From positions 2,296,001-2,360,000 of the forward strand of contig NC_088321.1 in assembly GCF_910592395.1 (NCBI RefSeq): a stretch of 64,000 nt of DNA, given 5' to 3'. This DNA comes from Lineus longissimus (lineage: Eukaryota > Nemertea > Pilidiophora > Heteronemertea > Lineidae). Below are positions 59,766 to 64,000 of this stretch, piece by piece. The notes below the pieces were generated by a model, which searched no databases, was not told the origin of the DNA, and was given only the letters and a program-made list of their open reading frames with translations. The stretch's first letter is position 1. Each line of letters opens with the position of its first letter. A program made the translations under genes and the position numbers.

Positions 59766-61751
59766 CGATCACATCAGATCGCCGTTATACTCATGTGATC
59801 CATCCGTACTGTAAACCCCTTAATTTACACAGGGTTTTTTTTCGCAGAATTTGCAAACAGCCTATATTCGCGAAAATAAAAATCGCGAAAAAAAAATTTT
59901 AGATTCGAAAAACTGATCGAAATTTCAAAATCAACAAAAAAATAAAAGCCGTGGATATTTGCTTCAGCAATTTTGGCTGATAAGAAGCACGAACATTTGT
60001 CTGTTGACAGTGTGCTGGTTGCTGCAACTCTCTCACGCAAATGACTCACTACAACACTGAAATGCGAATAATATACTTTATTCTTTTTTTCTATATATGA
60101 TTTACCACCACCCTCGTATTCTACTTTTTGTTATAGATATGCACCACCAACATTGTAGCATTCATTCAATATAATACCATGTTCAAAATATAATAATATG
60201 CAGCAAACGACCTATTTCGTCCAATCAAAAGCGTGTACAGAGAATCACCGTATGTGTCATTTTGCTTCTTTGTGATATTTTCAACTGCTACTTTTTTACA
60301 ATTGATTGCCGCGGCCAATATGGCATGTTTCACTTTATTTTACACCATCAGCATACAACAATCGTTGAGGTGATATAAAGATAACTTCCTTCATTATTAC
60401 TTGCGAGCAAAAATCACAAGTAGGCCTACTGATGTTCTTACATTGTTTAAGCGCTTCATAATATACAATGTAGCTCTTTTCTGGAAGCACGGGAGGAACA
60501 GTGCATGAAGCTGCAACCAGCTGACAGCGTCATCGCTCTGTTGCGCTCAGCAGAGTGAAAAATACATTGTCCATGTTGGCCACGGCATTCTAAACTAAAG
60601 GGAGTAGACAGTATTGGGATGACAGTCTGAATAATCTCACCATTTGGGCAACCAAGGAGTGAAGGACAGAAATTCTATACCAAGCCAGCCAATTTGATAG
60701 AGCAAGGTGGCCTTCTGGCTATATACGAGGACGGTTCAATAAGTTTTAACAATGGGGCATTTATTTCAAAAGGGGTTATCACAGACTTTGGAAAAAAATT
60801 TTGCTCCAATGATGCAACTCTCTTAAGCGCATCTAAAATTATCCCCATACTCCTACAATAACTGGAACTGCAGCTTATTTAGCAGAGGTTGGGTGCAGCC
60901 TTTGAATTCTGAAAATCGAAAAGTTTGAAAAACCCTCATAAAATATATTAAAATATATTCCGTTATTTTTCAAAAGCCAATATTTGCACCAGTGAGTAGA
61001 AACAAGCATTTATAAAATGTGTAAATATCGGTCACTTGGGCTAACCAGATGTACCATTGTTATTCAATATAATATTGATGACACTTGGCAATGTCGTGAA
61101 TTCTGGTCGAATTCTTCAAATACGTCAATCATCAGTCTTTAATTACATTTGATCAGCCTCAATCATGCTAGTCGAATGCGTGTTAAGCATTAAATAAAAG
61201 CATCCAGATGTACTTTATAGTTGTAACAAGTGGCTTTTGATTCCCAGTTATTTTTAATATCTGATGTTTCATTTAAGTGTTGAATTTGGTGAAATTCTGC
61301 TAAAAAAACTCAGTCACAAACAGGTAGTTTATACAAGCCCCCTTGTATGAATTGTGCTAGGGACGAAGAGCCATGAGTAGAAAGTGCTCTGGTATAATGA
61401 TTAGTATATGCCTGAAGGAAAATATGGTAGTGACTTTTAGATACTGAAAATTTTCATAACAAGTTTGTCAAAAATGCACCACCTGTTTTTAGTCAGAATT
61501 CAATTGCCACTCAAGGGTCAACAGATAGCGATAAAACATCAACATTTATGTGAAAGTGGCCACAATATGAAGCGATTTCAGCATGATGCAGGCCCTGGTT
61601 TCGCCTCAGCAGCAAAAAGTTATATCAAGTTCTTAAAAATCTTCTTGATCCGCCCTCGTAATACATTGAATAATACCTTGGTCCATATGACATACAAGTA
61701 GTGAAGAAAATGTCCGTATTACAAAAGTTGATGACGGAAGTTTGCCTAAAA
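59766..61751. other. Apparently gene-free, AT-rich
   Basis: No exon, array or terminal repeat recognised in about 2 kb. Frames are short and compositionally random. Confidence 0.35.
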
Positions 61752-63080
61752 AAATGAAACGGCCAGGGGCCATTGTACTCACCGAATAGATATTTGGTGC
61801 TTTGGAATTCATCCAGGTTAAGAAACATTGTACATGTATAGTATTTAGGTCAAACCAAAGTCGGTATGACATGTGATGTATCGTTGCTTGGAGTAAGTAC
61901 CATAAGAATATCATCAAAAACAAGTCACTAATAAACGAGATATTGCACTTTTTACCTATTTTAATTTTGGCCTCCTGGTGGCCAAGTTGAGTACCAGATC
62001 AGATCGAAATTCAGTGACCTCTGTGACCTTGAAAAGCAGGTCAGATCAAAAACTCATATGATATGCGATGTATCCTTGCTAGGAGAACCTACCATAAAAA
62101 TGCTATTGAAAACGAATCACTAATAAGCGAGATATCACACTTTCTAGGTTTTCACTTTTGGCCTCCTGGTGGCCAAGTCAAGAATCAGACGGACTGAAAT
62201 TCAGGGTCAGAGGTCAGCTGACCTAGGGGGTACTTTGTACAAAGTCTTAAGTTCATAGCTTTGGGGGTTAACAAACGTTCCACAGTTATGCTCAAATGGC
62301 CAATTTACACGATTTGACCTCTGTGACCTTGACAAGTACGTCAAATCAAAAACCCGTATCATATGTGATGCATCCTTGCTAAGAGTATACCATAAAATTT
62401 TTACCAAAAACTAGTCAGTAATAAGCGAGATCATTCATATGGCACTATTCAAATTTTTGGTTTTGGCCCCCTGGTGGCCAAGTTAAGAATCAGACCAGAC
62501 CGAAAATCAGTGTCACAAGTCATCTGACCTAGGGGGTCATGTGTACAAAGTTTAAAGTTCATAGCTTTAGTGGTTAAGAAACGTGCCATATTTACACACA
62601 AACGGCCTCTGTGACCTTGAAAAGTACGCCACATCGACCTGATTTTTTGTCAACATGTAGAGCTACGTAACAGGCGTCTACATACCAAATTTAAAGACTA
62701 TAGGACAAATAAAGACAAAACGTGCCACTATCAGTGACATTTTAGAGCTTGATCTCTGTGACCTTGGAAAGTAGGTCAAATCAAAAACCCGTATGATATG
62801 TGATGTATCCTTGCTAGGGGTACCCACCATGAAATTTTAGCAAAAACAAATCAGTAATAAACGATTTATCGCACTTTTTAAGTTTTTGGTTTTAGCCCCC
62901 TGGTAGCCAGGTGAAGAATCAGACCGGACCGAAATTCGCTGCCAGAGGTAATGTGACCTAGGTCATAATGTGTACAAAGTTTCATGTTCATAGCACAAGC
63001 GGTTAAGAAACGTGCCACACAGGATACGGACGACGACGGACACAGGGCTATCGTATAGACTCCCCTGACCTTGAGCCAAA
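61752..63080 (+). mobile_element. Helitron-like non-autonomous element
   Basis: Starts AAATGAAACGGCCAGGGGCC and ATTGTACTCACC. It contains four degenerate monomers with GCCTCCTGGTGGCCAAGT, TGACCTCTGTGACCTTGA and AAGAAACGTGCCA and ends after GGACGACGACGGACACAGGG near TTGAGCCAAAAAG. Same family as 17419-18645. Confidence 0.6.
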
Positions 63081-64000
63081 AAGGGCTGTGCGGTAGGTCA
63101 CTTGCCTGAATTCGTCTACCAACTAATCCGTGTTTTACCAAGACCGTTTACTGACAGATTGACAATTAGACAATCAGTAGCGAAAGCAATTCTGACAAGA
63201 GAATCCTCACACTGACGCTGAGATAATTTATTGCCAAAAGGCGGCATCATTTACCGGTCAAATACACCAAAAATCTCCAGCCCATGTCAACTTCATCCAC
63301 AAAAGTTAGTTAATTTGATTTGATTTGATTCAATTTAATTTCATATAAATTATGAGCAACGATACAGACATATTGTATCGGTAACTATTGCAGCCACGCT
63401 TTGGCAATAACGTCCTCATTGCTTTTACGCACTCAACGTCTATAAGGTTACATTTAGCAGAAATTGATTTATATATCCATTGAAAAAGTACATGCTTCTC
63501 TCTGGAGCACGAGAAATCATTCTCACAATCCCTATTTGTATAACAATATTACACGCTTCTAAAGAGTATACAATTCACACAGTGGCCCAATATGTATCAA
63601 AATACGTGACGCAGTACAGCGAAATTAACATAATGTCACAAGTATCTTGTTTAGCAGGATGCAATTGGAAATACAAGTACGTAACTGATTAGCATCAATT
63701 CTTTTCCCATCAAATTGTCAAATGTTGGTGAGATCTTTGCACTACCATCTTGCTGTGAACTACAACGGAGATTTATGAAAATAACTTTTAACTCAAAATC
63801 GCCTTTCCTGGTCAATGGGTTGTTATGCTGTCCTGCGTCATGTATTAGTTACATGTTCTAGAGTACAAAAAGACATACTGTCCACATAGTTCAAGCATAA
63901 AAATCCTAAGATTCTAGAATATAATTAACACACTGGCCCATATGCATTGAATTGTACTCATCGTAGAATTCCATTTTCCACCAATAGTCTTATGGTTTGC
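63081..64000. other. No feature recognised
   Basis: Short (TTTGA)n-like text at 63310-63340. No coding signal beyond a random 70-codon frame. Confidence 0.35.

Overview
The window is animal nuclear DNA, probably from a marine invertebrate. Coding sequence is split into short phase-consistent exons, one gene encodes a secreted collagen-like/C1q protein, and most of the DNA is minisatellite arrays, MITEs (short non-autonomous transposons) and tRNA-derived SINE pieces. The species cannot be fixed from sequence alone. A lancelet is plausible, because I recall minisatellites straddling exon-intron junctions being described at the amphioxus Adh locus, but I could not check this. A mollusc, annelid, brachiopod or hemichordate is not excluded.

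Three multi-exon genes are well supported. (1) A three-exon secreted C1q-domain gene on + (2877-6589, 238 aa). (2) A NEK8-like protein kinase gene on - (35288 down to 11611, eleven exons, 687 codons, 3' end not found). Its N-terminal part is a charged disordered region followed by a DUF4347-like domain, a domain best known from large bacterial surface proteins. (3) GTF2E2, the TFIIE beta subunit, on + (39893-53465, seven exons, 279 aa). The kinase and GTF2E2 are head to head about 4.6 kb apart. The C1q gene and the kinase are convergent. Weaker candidates are a two-exon 75-aa gene on - inside a transposon-like block (21650-20823) and a possible secreted-protein gene on + (55.6-59.8 kb).

Layout: 1-2.8 kb holds a minisatellite, a pogo-like MITE and a foldback element. 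2.9-6.6 kb is the C1q gene with arrays in both introns. 6.6-8.9 kb holds TTAA-type elements, one carrying a 45-bp satellite. 9-35.3 kb is the kinase gene with transposon-filled introns. 35.3-39.9 kb is the intergenic gap. 39.9-54.5 kb is GTF2E2. 54.5-64 kb is repeat-rich with few genes.

The main observation is that tandem duplications in the kinase and GTF2E2 genes repeatedly sit on exon-intron junctions. At least eight exon edges (kinase exons 1, 2, 7 and 8; GTF2E2 exons 1, 3, 4 and 5) have the exon end, usually with its splice site, copied 2 to about 34 times into the neighbouring intron. The largest array (84 bp, about 34 units) keeps the exon reading frame and a GTAGGT donor in nearly every unit, so donor choice could in principle add 28-residue repeats to the protein. 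The second main observation is the DUF4347-NEK domain fusion.
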